NCBI GenBank assembly: GCA_018242425.1
Contig: JAFEBX010000016.1
Coordinates: 62,001 to 126,000 of the forward strand
Direction of reading: 5' to 3'
DNA: 64,000 bases
Source: Pseudomonadota bacterium
Lineage (GTDB): Bacteria; Pseudomonadota; Gammaproteobacteria; Xanthomonadales; Xanthomonadaceae
This document shows positions 1 to 11,660 of the stretch, in pieces. Numbering within the stretch: the stretch's first letter is position 1; every line of letters begins with the position of its first letter. The notes under the pieces are model-generated. The model saw only the letters and a list, made by a program, of their open reading frames with translations. It had not been told where the DNA came from and did not search any database. A program made the position numbers and the translations under genes.

Positions 1-2
1 CG

Positions 3-2576
<2,574 letters not shown>

Positions 2577-2580
<4 letters not shown>

Positions 2581-2933
2581 GCACACCGCAGGGCGGACGC
2601 CAGGCCATCGTGTCGTTGCCATTGGCCGACAAGGACCAGGTCTACGAGGCCTACATGCCGTTCGTGCGCAATGGCGGCCTGTTCGTGCGGACGACCAAGC
2701 GCCATTTCCTCGGCGATCCGGTGTTCCTGCTGGTCACGTTGCCGGGTTCGACCGAACGCATCCCGGTGTCGGGTCGCGTGGTGTGGGTGACGCCGCCGGG
2801 TGCACAGGGCGGACGCCCCGCCGGCATCGGCGTGCAGTTCGATGACACCGCCGAGGCGGTGACGCTGCGTGGCAAGCTCGAAGTCGAACTCGCGGGGCGC
2901 CTCGAATCGGACAAGCCGACCGCGACGATGTAG
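2577..2933 (+). CDS. pilZ: PilZ-domain type IV pilus assembly protein
   Basis: This 118-residue protein is the PilZ-type partner of the type IV pilus machinery. The conserved core runs through IPVSGRVVWVTPPG and ends GIGVQFDD, but the N-terminal RxxxR motif needed for cyclic-di-GMP binding is absent. That matches the non-canonical PilZ of Xanthomonas and Pseudomonas, which in Xanthomonas is known to act by protein contact (FimX, PilB) rather than by binding the nucleotide; transferring that role here is inference. The ATG at 2577 overlaps the holB stop. It is the last gene of the mltG-tmk-holB-pilZ string; a repeat element follows it. Confidence 0.88.
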
Positions 2934-2947
2934 TGACGCGCCTTCGC

Positions 2948-3251
2948 ACGCGCTGGCTTCGCGGGTGACCAGCTCCAGTGCACGGGACGCCGTGAATCCG
3001 TCCATGGAGGCTCATGCGCCGCATCCATGCGGCGCAATGCCCGTGCACCGGACTGGCTCACCCGCGGCCGCGCGCGTGTTGTGGCTTTCTGAGAAAAGAG
3101 CAAAAAAACGCCACCGGCGGCGCCGTGCGGTTCGTCCGCAGTGGCCGACCATGCGAGGCATGGATGCCGAGCCGAGCCTCCATGGACGGATTCACGGCGT
3201 GTCGGCGACTGCGGATAACCGCTAAAGGCGCTCAGCCGGGCGATGCTTTAT
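2948..3251. repeat. Dispersed intergenic repeat, copy 1 (27-bp inverted arms)
   Basis: The 343-base gap between pilZ and the fad gene holds no convincing gene but is filled by a structured repeat. Bases 2987-3013 and 3174-3200 are a perfect 27-bp inverted repeat (the right arm begins GAGCCTCCATGG and ends ATTCACGGCGT). The 160 bases between them contain a nested hairpin, ATGCGCCGCATCCATGCGGCGCA, whose half-arms are at about 3014-3036. The segment is closely matched in inverted orientation at about 37011-37431, including unique flanks such as CGCTAAAGGCGCTCAGCC (3220-3237). No transposase is present. It could be a MITE-like element or a family-specific extragenic palindrome; its role is unknown. 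Confidence 0.85.
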
Positions 3252-3276
3252 CCCGATACAAAACCAGCGCGCGCGA

Positions 3277-5328
3277 TCAGCGCAACGCGTCCCAACCGGG
3301 CCGCGGTGCGAAGCGATCGCCGTGGGTCGCTCGCAACGCCTCGAGTCGCGCCAGCAACGCATCGACGCCGGTCTCGCGCACGTACTGGATCGGGCCGCCG
3401 CGGAATGGCGCGAAGCCGGTGCCGAAGATCACGCCTGCATCGAGCAGGTCGGCATCGGCGACGACGCCTTCGTGCAGACAGGCCACGGCTTCGTTCACCA
3501 GCGGCAGGACCAGGCGATCTTCCAGGTCGGTCGGCGCCTTGTAGTCCGACGGCACTTCAGGCTTGATCGCCTTGCCATCCTTCCACGTGTACAGGCCTTG
3601 GCCGTCCTTCTTGCCGCGCTTGCCGGCTTCCGGCGGCGTCGACAGCGCGGCGGGAATCTCCAGTCCCAGGAACGGTGCGAGTTCCGCACCGACGCCTGCG
3701 GCGACGTCGAGACCGACGGTGTCGATCAGTTCGATCGGGCCCATCGGCATGCCGAAGCGCACGGCGGCCTTGTCGAGCACCGGGCCGGGGATGCCTTCCG
3801 ACAATGCGCGGGCGGCCTCCAGCAGATACGGGAACAGCACGCGGTTGACCAGGAAGCCCGGCGTGCCGGCGACCGGTACCGGCAACTTGTCGAGAGACTT
3901 GCAGAAGGCGGCGAGACGTTGCTGGGTACTCGCATCCATCGTGTCGTGGTGGATCAGTTCCACCAGCGGCATCAGCGCAACCGGATTGAAGTAGTGGAGG
4001 CCGGCGAAACGCGCGGGATTGCGCACATGCTCGCGCAGTTCGTCGAGCGGGATCGACGAGGTATTGGTGGTGAGCAATGCGCCGTCCTTCATGCGCGGTT
4101 CGACGTCGGCGTACAACGCGCGCTTGGCCTCGGGATTCTCGATGATCGCCTCGATCACCAGATCGGCGTTGACGATGCCGTCGCCGGCGAGATCGCCTTT
4201 CAGGCGTGCGGCGACCTGCGGTCGCTTGGCGTCATCCTTCACGCGCTTGGCGAACAGTTCGGCGGAGCGTGACAGCGCGCCATCGATGAAGCGCTGCTCA
4301 CGATCCTGCAACGTGACCTCGAAGCCCTTGTAGGCCGACCACGCGGCGATGTCGCCGCCCATCACGCCGGCGCCGATCACATGGACGTTGCGGATGCCGG
4401 AATCGCCGGTGCCGAGCGACTTCAGGCGTTCCTGCAGGAAGTACACGCGAATCAGGTTGCGCGCGGTCGGCGTCGACGACATCGCGACCACGCCGCGACG
4501 TTCGCTGTCGAGTTGCGCCGACGTGGTGCTGAACGGTCCGGGGCGACGCCAGCTCTCGATCAGCGCATAGGGCGCCGGGTAGTGCGCCTTCGGCGCCTTG
4601 CGCGCGACCTGCTTGGCCAACTGCGGCGCCAGCAACTGGCGCGTCGGCCATGCGTTGGTGAGCGATGCCAGTGCGCGCTGCTTGAACGGACGCGCGGTGC
4701 CGCGCAATGCGAGCTCCGCCGCGGTATCGACCAGTGCCGCGGGATCGGCCACCTTGTCGACCAATCCCATGGCACGCGCCGCCGATGCGCTGACGGTGCG
4801 GCCAGTCAGCATCAGGTCGAACGCAGCGGGGGCGCCGATCAGGCGTGGCAGGCGCACGCTGCCGCCCCAACCCGGGAAAATGCCGAGCTTCACTTCCGGC
4901 AGGCCGATCCGCGTCGAGGCGTCGTTGCTGGCGGCGCGGTAGCGGCAGGCAAGCGACAGCTCGGTGCCGCCGCCCATGCAGAAGCCGTGGATCGCCGCGA
5001 CCGTCGGGCAGGGCAGGCGCGCAATGCGCTCGAAGACCTGCTGGCCGCGGCGGATGGCGTCGGCGGTGGTGCCGTTGGCGTCGAATTGCCTGAACTCGTT
5101 CAGGTCGGCGCCGGCGATGAAGCCGCGCTCCTTCGCGGAAAGGAACACCACGCCACGCGGCGGATCCATCGCCAGTCGCTCGACCATCAGGCCGAGTTCG
5201 CGCAGGGCTTCCTGCGAGAAACTGTTCACTGACTGCCCCTCGCGGTCGAAGGCGACGATCTCGACGCCGTCGGGGCGGGTCTCGTGGCGCCAGTTGCGCA
5301 ATTGCAGGCCGTCAAAGCGCGAACTCAT
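3277..5328 (-). CDS. Fatty acid oxidation complex alpha subunit (enoyl-CoA hydratase / 3-hydroxyacyl-CoA dehydrogenase)
   Basis: This is a fusion of two beta-oxidation enzymes, converting trans-2-enoyl-CoA to 3-hydroxyacyl-CoA and then to 3-ketoacyl-CoA. Residues 1 to about 290 are a crotonase domain with the oxyanion-hole region around IHGFCMGGGTELSL and the two expected catalytic glutamates, Glu123 and Glu145. Residues from about 313 form the NAD-binding dehydrogenase, with GAGVMGG at 319-325 and the catalytic histidine in GLHYFNPV (His445). From the ATG at 5328 it has 683 residues, shorter than E. coli FadB (729). FadB or FadJ cannot be told apart here, and no thiolase partner is adjacent. 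It is transcribed away from rpoE. Confidence 0.92.
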   Translation of the reverse strand: MSSRFDGLQLRNWRHETRPDGVEIVAFDREGQSVNSFSQEALRELGLMVERLAMDPPRGVVFLSAKERGFIAGADLNEFRQFDANGTTADAIRRGQQVFERIARLPCPTVAAIHGFCMGGGTELSLACRYRAASNDASTRIGLPEVKLGIFPGWGGSVRLPRLIGAPAAFDLMLTGRTVSASAARAMGLVDKVADPAALVDTAAELALRGTARPFKQRALASLTNAWPTRQLLAPQLAKQVARKAPKAHYPAPYALIESWRRPGPFSTTSAQLDSERRGVVAMSSTPTARNLIRVYFLQERLKSLGTGDSGIRNVHVIGAGVMGGDIAAWSAYKGFEVTLQDREQRFIDGALSRSAELFAKRVKDDAKRPQVAARLKGDLAGDGIVNADLVIEAIIENPEAKRALYADVEPRMKDGALLTTNTSSIPLDELREHVRNPARFAGLHYFNPVALMPLVELIHHDTMDASTQQRLAAFCKSLDKLPVPVAGTPGFLVNRVLFPYLLEAARALSEGIPGPVLDKAAVRFGMPMGPIELIDTVGLDVAAGVGAELAPFLGLEIPAALSTPPEAGKRGKKDGQGLYTWKDGKAIKPEVPSDYKAPTDLEDRLVLPLVNEAVACLHEGVVADADLLDAGVIFGTGFAPFRGGPIQYVRETGVDALLARLEALRATHGDRFAPRPGWDALR

Positions 5329-5406
5329 GGCGGTACATTCCTTGGCGTATGGATTCAGCTGACTATCATCCCCAAGTCGTTCACATGAGGTCAAATGGCG
5401 GGGTCG

Positions 5407-5434
5407 GGAACTCCGGGCCGGATTGAGGGTCGAA
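5407..5434 (+). promoter_or_regulatory. Putative sigma-E (ECF) promoter of rpoE
   Basis: GGAACTC at 5407-5413 is followed, after a 16-base spacer, by TCGAA at 5430-5434. This resembles the GGAACTT / TCnAA elements recognised by RpoE-type ECF factors, and it lies 67 bases before the chosen rpoE start. RpoE operons are commonly autoregulated from such a promoter, so the position fits. The match is by eye and not tested against a weight matrix. Confidence 0.45.
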
Positions 5435-5500
5435 AGCCGCAGTCCAGTCGACCTGACAGCCCGTTCAATGCAGGTTTTCACGCAGTCAACAGTCCAGAGC

Positions 5501-6106
5501 ATGGCCGAACCGTTCGATGACCTCGATGCCGAGCTGGTCCGCCGCGTCCAGGGGGGGCAGCAACCGGCTTTCGACCAACTGGTGCGCAAGCACCAGGCGC
5601 GGGTGACCGCGCTGATCGGTCGCTACATCAGCGACTGGAGCGAATGCCAGGACGTGGCGCAGGAAGCCTTTCTGCGCGCATATCGCGCCATCGGCAGCTT
5701 CCGCGGCGATGCCCAGTTCTCGACGTGGATGCACCGGATCGCGGTGAACACGGCCAAGAACCATCTCGCAGCGCAAAAGCGCCGGCCGCCGACCGACGAC
5801 ATCGATTTCGCCGATGCCGAGGAATACGCGGGTGGCCTGCGCATGCGCGATTCCGATACCCCGGAACGCGAGGCGATGCGCCAGGAAGTGGAGACAGCGG
5901 TGATGCAGGCCTTCGCGATGCTGCCCGACGAGCTGCGCGTCGCCATCACCCTGCGCGAAGTGGACGGTTTGAGTTACGAGGAGATCGCCGGGCGGATGGG
6001 CTGCCCGATCGGCACGGTGCGTTCGCGCATCTTCCGAGCCCGCGATGCCATCGACAGCGCGCTGCGCCCGTTGCTGGGCCAGGGCGCGACCCGGAGCCAA
6101 TCATGA
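5501..6106 (+). CDS. rpoE: RNA polymerase sigma factor RpoE (ECF, envelope stress)
   Basis: An ECF sigma factor that directs RNA polymerase to envelope-stress genes. Region 2 spans about 20-90, with DVAQEAFLRAYRAI at 51-64 and FSTWMHRIAVNTAKN after it. Region 4 is near 140-185 and ends GTVRSRIFRAR. I took the ATG at 5501, which gives 201 residues and the usual N-terminus; an in-frame ATG at 5468 would add 11 residues. There is no strong ribosome-binding site before either. The stop overlaps the rseA start (ATGA), and rseA and degP follow, the standard regulon module. Activity is presumably held by RseA until stress releases it. Confidence 0.93.
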   Translation: MAEPFDDLDAELVRRVQGGQQPAFDQLVRKHQARVTALIGRYISDWSECQDVAQEAFLRAYRAIGSFRGDAQFSTWMHRIAVNTAKNHLAAQKRRPPTDDIDFADAEEYAGGLRMRDSDTPEREAMRQEVETAVMQAFAMLPDELRVAITLREVDGLSYEEIAGRMGCPIGTVRSRIFRARDAIDSALRPLLGQGATRSQS

Positions 6107-6927
6107 AGCACGATTTCATCGACGAAAACGCACGCGAACAGCTGTCGGCCCTGCTCGACGGCGAACTCGACAACGATGATTCCGCGCGTTTCCTGCAGCG
6201 TCGCCTGCAGCACGACGACGCCCTGGTCGGGCAGCTGGTGCGCTGGCAACTGGCGGGCGACATCCTGCGCACCAATGCGCGATCCGGTGGCGGGGATGAT
6301 CTCGCCAATCGCGTGCGTGCCGCGATCGAGCGCGAACAGGCGCAGGTGGCGACGAAGCCGAAGGCGCGTCGTGGCTGGATGCTGTGGGGCAGTGGACTTG
6401 CTGCGGCGGCGGCATTGGGTTTCGCGGCGCTGAACCTGCCGGGTACCGCCGATCCCGTTCCGGCGGTGAAGGAGGTGGCGACGGTCTCGAATGCGCCCGT
6501 CGTCGCCGTGCCGGCGACAGCGGCCGCGATCACCGCATTCGTGAAGATTCCGGCGAAACAAGCGCCTGCGGCCACTGGAGTTTCCGAACCCGTGCAGCAC
6601 CGCGTCGCCGACGTCGCGCCACGCCATCGTCAACGCGATACGGTCGCCGACGTTTCCAGTCGTGTGCACGATGCTTCGCAAGAGGAGGCGCCACCCGCCG
6701 CGCCCGAGCGCGTCATCGCGGTTGCGACGGCGGCTCCGGCGAAGTCCAGGGTCAATCGCAATCCGTTCACCATGCGGGCGGCTGCGCCGCAATCGGAGCT
6801 GGCATGGCCCAAGGCCGTGTTGCCCGGATTCAACTCCGGGTTGAATGCCGACTTCCGCAACGACGGCAATGCCGGCAATCCCTTCGCGCCGCATCGCGCT
6901 TATGAAGAACCGCTGCCGGACCGCTGA
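6103..6927 (+). CDS. rseA: Anti-sigma-E factor RseA
   Basis: A single-pass inner-membrane protein that binds and silences RpoE. The cytoplasmic N-terminal domain carries EQLSALLDGELD (residues 12-23) and the helices up to about 60, which in the family contact the sigma factor. A membrane helix spans about 92-110 after a basic patch (KPKARR). The remaining 160 residues are periplasmic, Ala/Pro/Val-rich and low in complexity. That part is long compared with E. coli RseA (216 residues in all against 274 here). No rseB is present between rseA and degP in this window. Confidence 0.87.
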   Translation: MKHDFIDENAREQLSALLDGELDNDDSARFLQRRLQHDDALVGQLVRWQLAGDILRTNARSGGGDDLANRVRAAIEREQAQVATKPKARRGWMLWGSGLAAAAALGFAALNLPGTADPVPAVKEVATVSNAPVVAVPATAAAITAFVKIPAKQAPAATGVSEPVQHRVADVAPRHRQRDTVADVSSRVHDASQEEAPPAAPERVIAVATAAPAKSRVNRNPFTMRAAAPQSELAWPKAVLPGFNSGLNADFRNDGNAGNPFAPHRAYEEPLPDR

Positions 6928-7005
6928 AGCACGCCCGGCACGATCGTTTCACGCATGCCTGCACCTGCAGGCTCTTGACTCACGCCAGTACCAAGGAACA
7001 TCGCC

Positions 7006-8490
7006 ATGAATCCACGTTTCGGTTCCAATGTGAAAGCCCTCGCGATTGCCTGCAGTCTTGTCCTCGCCACGGCCGCCGTTCCGGTCGTCACGCTGCACGC
7101 GCAGAGCAATACCGCAGCGCAATCCGCGCCGCTGGTCAGTGGATTGCCGGATTTCACCGGGCTGGTGAAGGCAGTGGGGCCGGGCGTGGTCAACATCGAG
7201 GCGAAGATCAAGCCCAAGCGCACGCAAACGTCGCGCCAGCAAATGCCCGACATGGGCGACATGCCGGAATTCTTCCGGCGTTTCTTCGGTGAAGGCATGC
7301 CGAACATGCCCGACGGCGGCCAGCCGGGCGGCACCGCGATCGGCAGCGGTTTCATCATTTCGACGAATGGCGACATCCTCACCAACCATCATGTGGTCGA
7401 TGGCGCCGACAGCGTGACGGTGAAGTTGCCCGATGGCCGCAGTTTCCCGGCAAAAGTGATGGGCAGTGACGCCCAGTCCGATGTCGCGTTGCTGCACATC
7501 GATGCCTCGGGGTTGCCGGCGCTGCGTCTCGGCGACTCCACGAGCGTGCAACCGGGACAGTGGGCGGTGGCGATCGGCTCTCCATTCGGCCTCAACAATT
7601 CGGTGACGGCCGGCATCGTCAGCGCGATCGGCCGCAACAACCGCAACCAGAGCTATGTTCCCTTCATCCAGACCGACGTCGCGGTGAACCGCGGCAACTC
7701 CGGTGGCCCGCTGCTCAACACGCGCGGTGAGGTGATCGGCATCAACTCGCAGATCTTCAGCAATTCCGGCGGATTCGAGGGCGTGAGCTTCGCGATTCCG
7801 ATCGATACCGCGATGGCTGCGGTCAAGCAGCTCAAGGCCAACGGCAAGGTGCGCTACGGCATGCTCGGCGTGGTGATGCAACCGGTGACCGACAACGATG
7901 CCAAGGCATTGGGATTGCCCGATACCCGCGGCGCGCTGGTGAACCAGGTGCAGCCGGGCAGTGCCGCCGAAAAGGCCGGCATCCAGTCGATGGACGTGAT
8001 CCGCGCCTTCAACGGCGATCGCGTGCGCGACTATTCGGAACTGGCGCCGAAGGTCGGCCTGCTGGCGCCGGGAACCCGCGCGACGGTGACCGTGTGGCGC
8101 GATGGCCGCGATCGCGACATCCCGGTGACGCTGGGCGCGCTGGACGATCGTACCGACGTTGCCAGTGCCGGCAAGGGACGCCCGGCGCCTGCGGCTCCGT
8201 CGGCGGCCGGCAATCGCCTCGGCCTGCAGCTGGAGAACCTCGATGCCGACGACCGTCGCGAGCTCGGCCTGCGCGCAGGCGAGGGCGTGGGCGTGGCCGA
8301 AGTGCGTGGCGATGCCGCCCGCGATGCCGGCCTCGGCCGCGGCGACGTGATCCTGGCGGTGGGCCGGACTCGGGTCGGGTCGGTTGCGGCCTTGCAGGCA
8401 GAGCTGTCCAAGCTGAAGAAGGGCGACAGCGCGATGCTGCTGGTCCGCAGTGATGGCGGACAGGCCTTCGTCACGGTCCCGGTGGATTGA
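7006..8490 (+). CDS. degP: Periplasmic serine endoprotease DegP/MucD
   Basis: An HtrA-family protease and chaperone that removes misfolded envelope proteins. A signal peptide covers about residues 1-32 (ends LHAQS). The trypsin-like domain has the triad His129 (TNHHV), Asp159 and Ser232 (GNSGGPL). Two PDZ domains follow, near 285-375 and 400-490. At 494 residues the length is typical. AAGGA about 14 bases before the ATG is a fair ribosome-binding site. It lies 78 bases after rseA, so it may be cotranscribed with the sigma factor operon or use its own promoter. In Xanthomonadaceae and Pseudomonas this gene is often called mucD. Confidence 0.94.
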   Translation: MNPRFGSNVKALAIACSLVLATAAVPVVTLHAQSNTAAQSAPLVSGLPDFTGLVKAVGPGVVNIEAKIKPKRTQTSRQQMPDMGDMPEFFRRFFGEGMPNMPDGGQPGGTAIGSGFIISTNGDILTNHHVVDGADSVTVKLPDGRSFPAKVMGSDAQSDVALLHIDASGLPALRLGDSTSVQPGQWAVAIGSPFGLNNSVTAGIVSAIGRNNRNQSYVPFIQTDVAVNRGNSGGPLLNTRGEVIGINSQIFSNSGGFEGVSFAIPIDTAMAAVKQLKANGKVRYGMLGVVMQPVTDNDAKALGLPDTRGALVNQVQPGSAAEKAGIQSMDVIRAFNGDRVRDYSELAPKVGLLAPGTRATVTVWRDGRDRDIPVTLGALDDRTDVASAGKGRPAPAAPSAAGNRLGLQLENLDADDRRELGLRAGEGVGVAEVRGDAARDAGLGRGDVILAVGRTRVGSVAALQAELSKLKKGDSAMLLVRSDGGQAFVTVPVD

Positions 8491-8492
8491 TC

Positions 8493-8535
8493 GCCGAGGG
8501 CTGGCGGTTTGGGCCGCCAGCCCTGGTCGGCTTTT
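8493..8535 (+). terminator. Rho-independent terminator after degP
   Basis: A 10-bp perfect stem, GGGCTGGCGG (8498-8507) with CCGCCAGCCC (8514-8523), is extended by an outer GCCGA/TCGGC pair of arms (8493-8497 and 8527-8531) and ends in TTTT at 8532-8535. It starts two bases after the degP stop, as expected for the end of the rpoE-rseA-degP unit. Confidence 0.85.
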
Positions 8536-8554
8536 CGGCTGGATCCGTTCGGCA

Positions 8555-8563
8555 TGCGATAAT
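8555..8563 (+). promoter_or_regulatory. Possible extended -10 element before lepA
   Basis: TGCGATAAT at 8555-8563 resembles an extended -10 box (TGnTATAAT). It lies 63 bases before the lepA ATG and downstream of the degP terminator, where a new promoter is needed. No good -35 sequence is visible, so the assignment is tentative. Confidence 0.3.
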
Positions 8564-8625
8564 GACCGGCTTATGTCCCGCGGGCCGTTCTCCGGCCCCG
8601 ATTACCTGGTTGTCCGCCGATCCGC

Positions 8626-10443
8626 ATGTCTTCCGAAACGCCTGCCGCCATGCGGAATATCCGCAATTTCTCGATCATTGCCCACGTCGACCATGGCAAG
8701 TCCACGCTGGCCGACCGCATCATCCAGCTCTGTGGCGGCCTCGAGGCGCGCGAGATGGAAGCGCAGGTGCTCGATTCCAACCCGATCGAGCGCGAACGCG
8801 GCATCACCATCAAGGCGCAGTCGGTGTCGCTGCCGTACAAGGCAAAGAACGGCGAGACCTACCAGCTCAATTTCATCGACACCCCCGGCCACGTCGACTT
8901 CAGCTATGAAGTGAGCCGTTCGCTGGCGGCCTGCGAAGGCGCGCTGCTGGTGGTGGACGCCGCCCAGGGCGTGGAAGCGCAATCGGTCGCCAACTGCTAC
9001 ACCGCGGTGGAGCAGGGCCTGGAAGTGGTTCCGGTGCTCAACAAGATCGACCTGCCGACCGCCGACATCGAGCGCGTCAAGAAGGAGATCGAGGCGGTGA
9101 TCGGCATCGATGCCGAGGACGCCGTCGCCATCAGCGCCAAGACCGGCCTCAACGTGCAGGACGTGCTGGAAGCGATCGTGGCGCGCATCCCGCCGCCGAA
9201 GCCGCGCGAGACCGACAAGCTGCAGGCGCTGATCATCGACTCCTGGTTCGACAACTATCTCGGCGTGGTCTCGCTGGTGCGCGTGATGCAGGGCGAGATC
9301 AAGCCCGGCGACAAGTTGCTGGTGATGTCGACCGGTCGCAGCCATCTGGTCGACAAGGTCGGCGTGTTCACCCCGAAGCGAAAAGTGCTGAACAAGCTCA
9401 GCGCCGGCGAAGTGGGCTGGGTCACCGCGTCGATCAAGGACGTGCACGGCGCGCCGGTCGGCGACACCCTGACCCTGACCGCCGATCCCGCCCCGCAGCC
9501 GCTGCCGGGCTTCCAGGAAATGCAGCCGCGCGTGTTCGCCGGCCTGTTCCCGGTCGACAGCGAGGACTACCCGGATTTGCGCGAGGCATTGGAAAAGCTT
9601 CGCCTCAACGATGCCGCGCTGCGTTTCGAGCCGGAAAGCTCGGAAGCGATGGGCTTCGGTTTCCGCTGCGGCTTCCTCGGCATGCTGCACATGGAAATCG
9701 TGCAGGAGCGCCTGGAGCGCGAGTACAACCTCAACCTGATCACCACCGCGCCGACGGTGATCTATGAGGTGCTGAAGACCGACGGCGAAGTGATGCCGCT
9801 GGACAACCCGGCCAAGCTCCCGGCTGCGAATACTGTCGCCGAGATCCGCGAACCGATCATCCGCGCCAATATCCTGACGCCGCCCGATTACGTCGGCAGC
9901 GTGATCAAGCTGTGCGAGGACAAGCGCGGCAGCCAGGTCGGCATCACCTATCTCGGCAGCCAGGTGCAGATCAGCTACGAACTGCCGATGGCGGAAGTGG
10001 TGCTGGACTTCTTCGACAAGCTGAAGTCGGTGAGCCGCGGTTACGCCTCGCTCGATTACCACTTCGTGCGCTTCGAGGCCGGTCCGTTCGTGCGCGTCGA
10101 TACCTTGATCAATGGCGATCGCGTTGATGCGCTGTCGATCATCGTCCACCGCCAGCACGCCGACCGTCGCGGCCGCGAGCTGACCGAGAAGATGAAGGAC
10201 CTGATCCCGCGCCAGATGTTCGACGTGGCGATCCAGGCGGCGATCGGGGCGCAGGTGATCGCGCGCACCACGGTCAAGGCGTTGCGCAAGAACGTGCTGG
10301 CCAAGTGTTACGGCGGCGACGCCACCCGCAAGAAGAAGCTGCTCGAGAAGCAGAAGGAAGGCAAGAAGCGGATGAAGCAGGTCGGGCGGGTGGAAATCCC
10401 CCAGGAAGCTTTCCTCGCGGTCTTGCAGGTCGACAACAAGTAA
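8626..10443 (+). CDS. lepA: Elongation factor 4 (LepA)
   Basis: A ribosome-dependent GTPase that acts on elongating or initiating ribosomes; its exact cellular role is debated. The G1 motif AHVDHGKS is at 19-26, the G3 DTPGH and the G4 NKID follow in order, and the C-terminal LepA-specific domain ends in a very basic Lys-rich helix. The length is 605 residues from the ATG at 8626; the ATG at 8650 (MRNIRNFS) would give 597, closer to the usual size, and cannot be excluded. lepB follows after nine bases, the classic lepA-lepB pairing. Confidence 0.96.
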   Translation: MSSETPAAMRNIRNFSIIAHVDHGKSTLADRIIQLCGGLEAREMEAQVLDSNPIERERGITIKAQSVSLPYKAKNGETYQLNFIDTPGHVDFSYEVSRSLAACEGALLVVDAAQGVEAQSVANCYTAVEQGLEVVPVLNKIDLPTADIERVKKEIEAVIGIDAEDAVAISAKTGLNVQDVLEAIVARIPPPKPRETDKLQALIIDSWFDNYLGVVSLVRVMQGEIKPGDKLLVMSTGRSHLVDKVGVFTPKRKVLNKLSAGEVGWVTASIKDVHGAPVGDTLTLTADPAPQPLPGFQEMQPRVFAGLFPVDSEDYPDLREALEKLRLNDAALRFEPESSEAMGFGFRCGFLGMLHMEIVQERLEREYNLNLITTAPTVIYEVLKTDGEVMPLDNPAKLPAANTVAEIREPIIRANILTPPDYVGSVIKLCEDKRGSQVGITYLGSQVQISYELPMAEVVLDFFDKLKSVSRGYASLDYHFVRFEAGPFVRVDTLINGDRVDALSIIVHRQHADRRGRELTEKMKDLIPRQMFDVAIQAAIGAQVIARTTVKALRKNVLAKCYGGDATRKKKLLEKQKEGKKRMKQVGRVEIPQEAFLAVLQVDNK

Positions 10444-10452
10444 GGAAATTGC

Positions 10453-11259
10453 ATGCGCTGGTTCGAACCCGCCCTGGTCATTCTCACCCTCGTCACCGGC
10501 ATCGTCTGGGCGCTCGACAAGTGGGTATGGAAACGCACGTCGCGCGAGGAAGGCCTGCTCGACGAAGGCAACGAGAATGGTTTCATCGAGACCGCCCGCA
10601 GTTTCTTCCCGGTGCTGGCGATCGTGCTGGTGCTGCGCACCTTCGTCGCCGAACCATTCCGGATTCCCTCGGGCTCGATGATCCCGTCGCTGCAGATCGG
10701 CGATTTCATCCTCGTCAACAAGTTCGCCTACGGCCTCCACCTGCCGATCACCAATACCCGGATCATCCCGACCGGCAATCCGAAGCGCGGCGATGTCGTG
10801 GTGTTCAAGTATCCGGGGATGACGCCGGACGATCCGCAGAAGGGCGAGGACTTCGTCAAGCGCGTGATCGGCGTGCCCGGCGACCATGTCGGTTACCACA
10901 TGGGCCAGCTCACCATCAATGGCGTCCCGGTGAAGTACCAGACCGTCAAGGCGGTTCCCGAAGGCGATGGCGAGGGCATGATGCGTCCGTCCGAACTGCG
11001 CACCGAGAACCTGCCGGGCCATTCGCACCCGATCCTGGTGTCCGACGACACCCTGACGCTGGGCGGGCAGGGCGAGCAGGACCTGGTGGTCCCGGAAGGC
11101 CAGTACTTCGTGATGGGCGACAACCGCGACAACAGCCTAGACGGGCGCTTCTGGGGCATGTTGCCCGAGGCCAACCTGCGTGGCCGCGCCTTCGCCATCT
11201 GGATGCACTGGGGCCATGACGGCATCCAGCTGTCGCGCGTGGGCCATTCCGTTCCATAA
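10453..11259 (+). CDS. lepB: Signal peptidase I
   Basis: This inner-membrane enzyme cleaves signal peptides from exported preproteins, using a Ser-Lys dyad. Two membrane helices lie near residues 5-22 and 48-64. Ser75 sits in PSGSM just after the second helix, and Lys136 in FVKRVIG is the general base. MGDNRDNSLDGRFWG (box E) is complete. At 268 residues it is normal for the family. The gene belongs to the lepA-lepB-DUF4845-rnc-era run. Confidence 0.96.
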   Translation: MRWFEPALVILTLVTGIVWALDKWVWKRTSREEGLLDEGNENGFIETARSFFPVLAIVLVLRTFVAEPFRIPSGSMIPSLQIGDFILVNKFAYGLHLPITNTRIIPTGNPKRGDVVVFKYPGMTPDDPQKGEDFVKRVIGVPGDHVGYHMGQLTINGVPVKYQTVKAVPEGDGEGMMRPSELRTENLPGHSHPILVSDDTLTLGGQGEQDLVVPEGQYFVMGDNRDNSLDGRFWGMLPEANLRGRAFAIWMHWGHDGIQLSRVGHSVP

Positions 11260-11294
11260 TCGGTCCATCGCACATCCACCCTGGGGAACCCGGC

Positions 11295-11660
11295 ATGAAG
11301 CGTTCGCAATCCGGCCTGTCGATGACGGGCTTCCTGATCTTCCTGATCCTCGCCGGCTTCGTCGCCTGGATCGTGATGAAGATCTTCCCGATGTATCGCG
11401 AATATTTCGCGATCAAGGAAGCCTTCAAGGGCGTCGCCACGACCGAAAACCTGCATGACATCGCGAGCATCCAGAAGTCGCTGGAGAAGCGTTTCGACAT
11501 CGGCTATGTCGATGTCGCCATCGCCAAGCAGGTGCGTTACGAGAACCAGACCAACAGCATCGTGATCGATTACGAGCGCGAATCCGAACTGGTCGGGCCG
11601 TTCTCGCTCAAGGGCACCTTCCACATCGAACAGCCGCTGCCCGGCGCATCGCCGCAGTAA
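11295..11660 (+). CDS. DUF4845 family membrane protein
   Basis: A 121-residue protein with one N-terminal membrane helix (about 11-30) preceded by a short basic segment, which gives it a prepilin-like look (RSQSGLSMTGFLIFLILAGF) although no cleavage glycine-glutamate site is clear. The rest is predicted to lie outside the cytosol. DUF4845 proteins are regularly found between lepB and rnc in gammaproteobacteria; their function is not known. The rnc GTG begins directly after this stop codon, so translation is likely coupled. Confidence 0.85.
   Translation: MKRSQSGLSMTGFLIFLILAGFVAWIVMKIFPMYREYFAIKEAFKGVATTENLHDIASIQKSLEKRFDIGYVDVAIAKQVRYENQTNSIVIDYERESELVGPFSLKGTFHIEQPLPGASPQ

Noticed and set aside
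2987..3200. Insertion sequence ends
   Set aside because: The 27-bp inverted arms resemble terminal repeats, but there is no transposase between them and no visible target-site duplication. I list it as a repeat.
6957..6976. Short hairpin GCCTGC-ACCT-GCAGGC with TCTT after rseA as a terminator
   Set aside because: The stem has only six base pairs and no proper T-run, and it precedes degP, which is usually cotranscribed with or close to rseA.
8602..11028. Minus-strand open frame of about 800 codons antisense to lepA and lepB
   Set aside because: It covers two well-defined genes with GTPase and Ser-Lys signatures; the antisense product has no domain.
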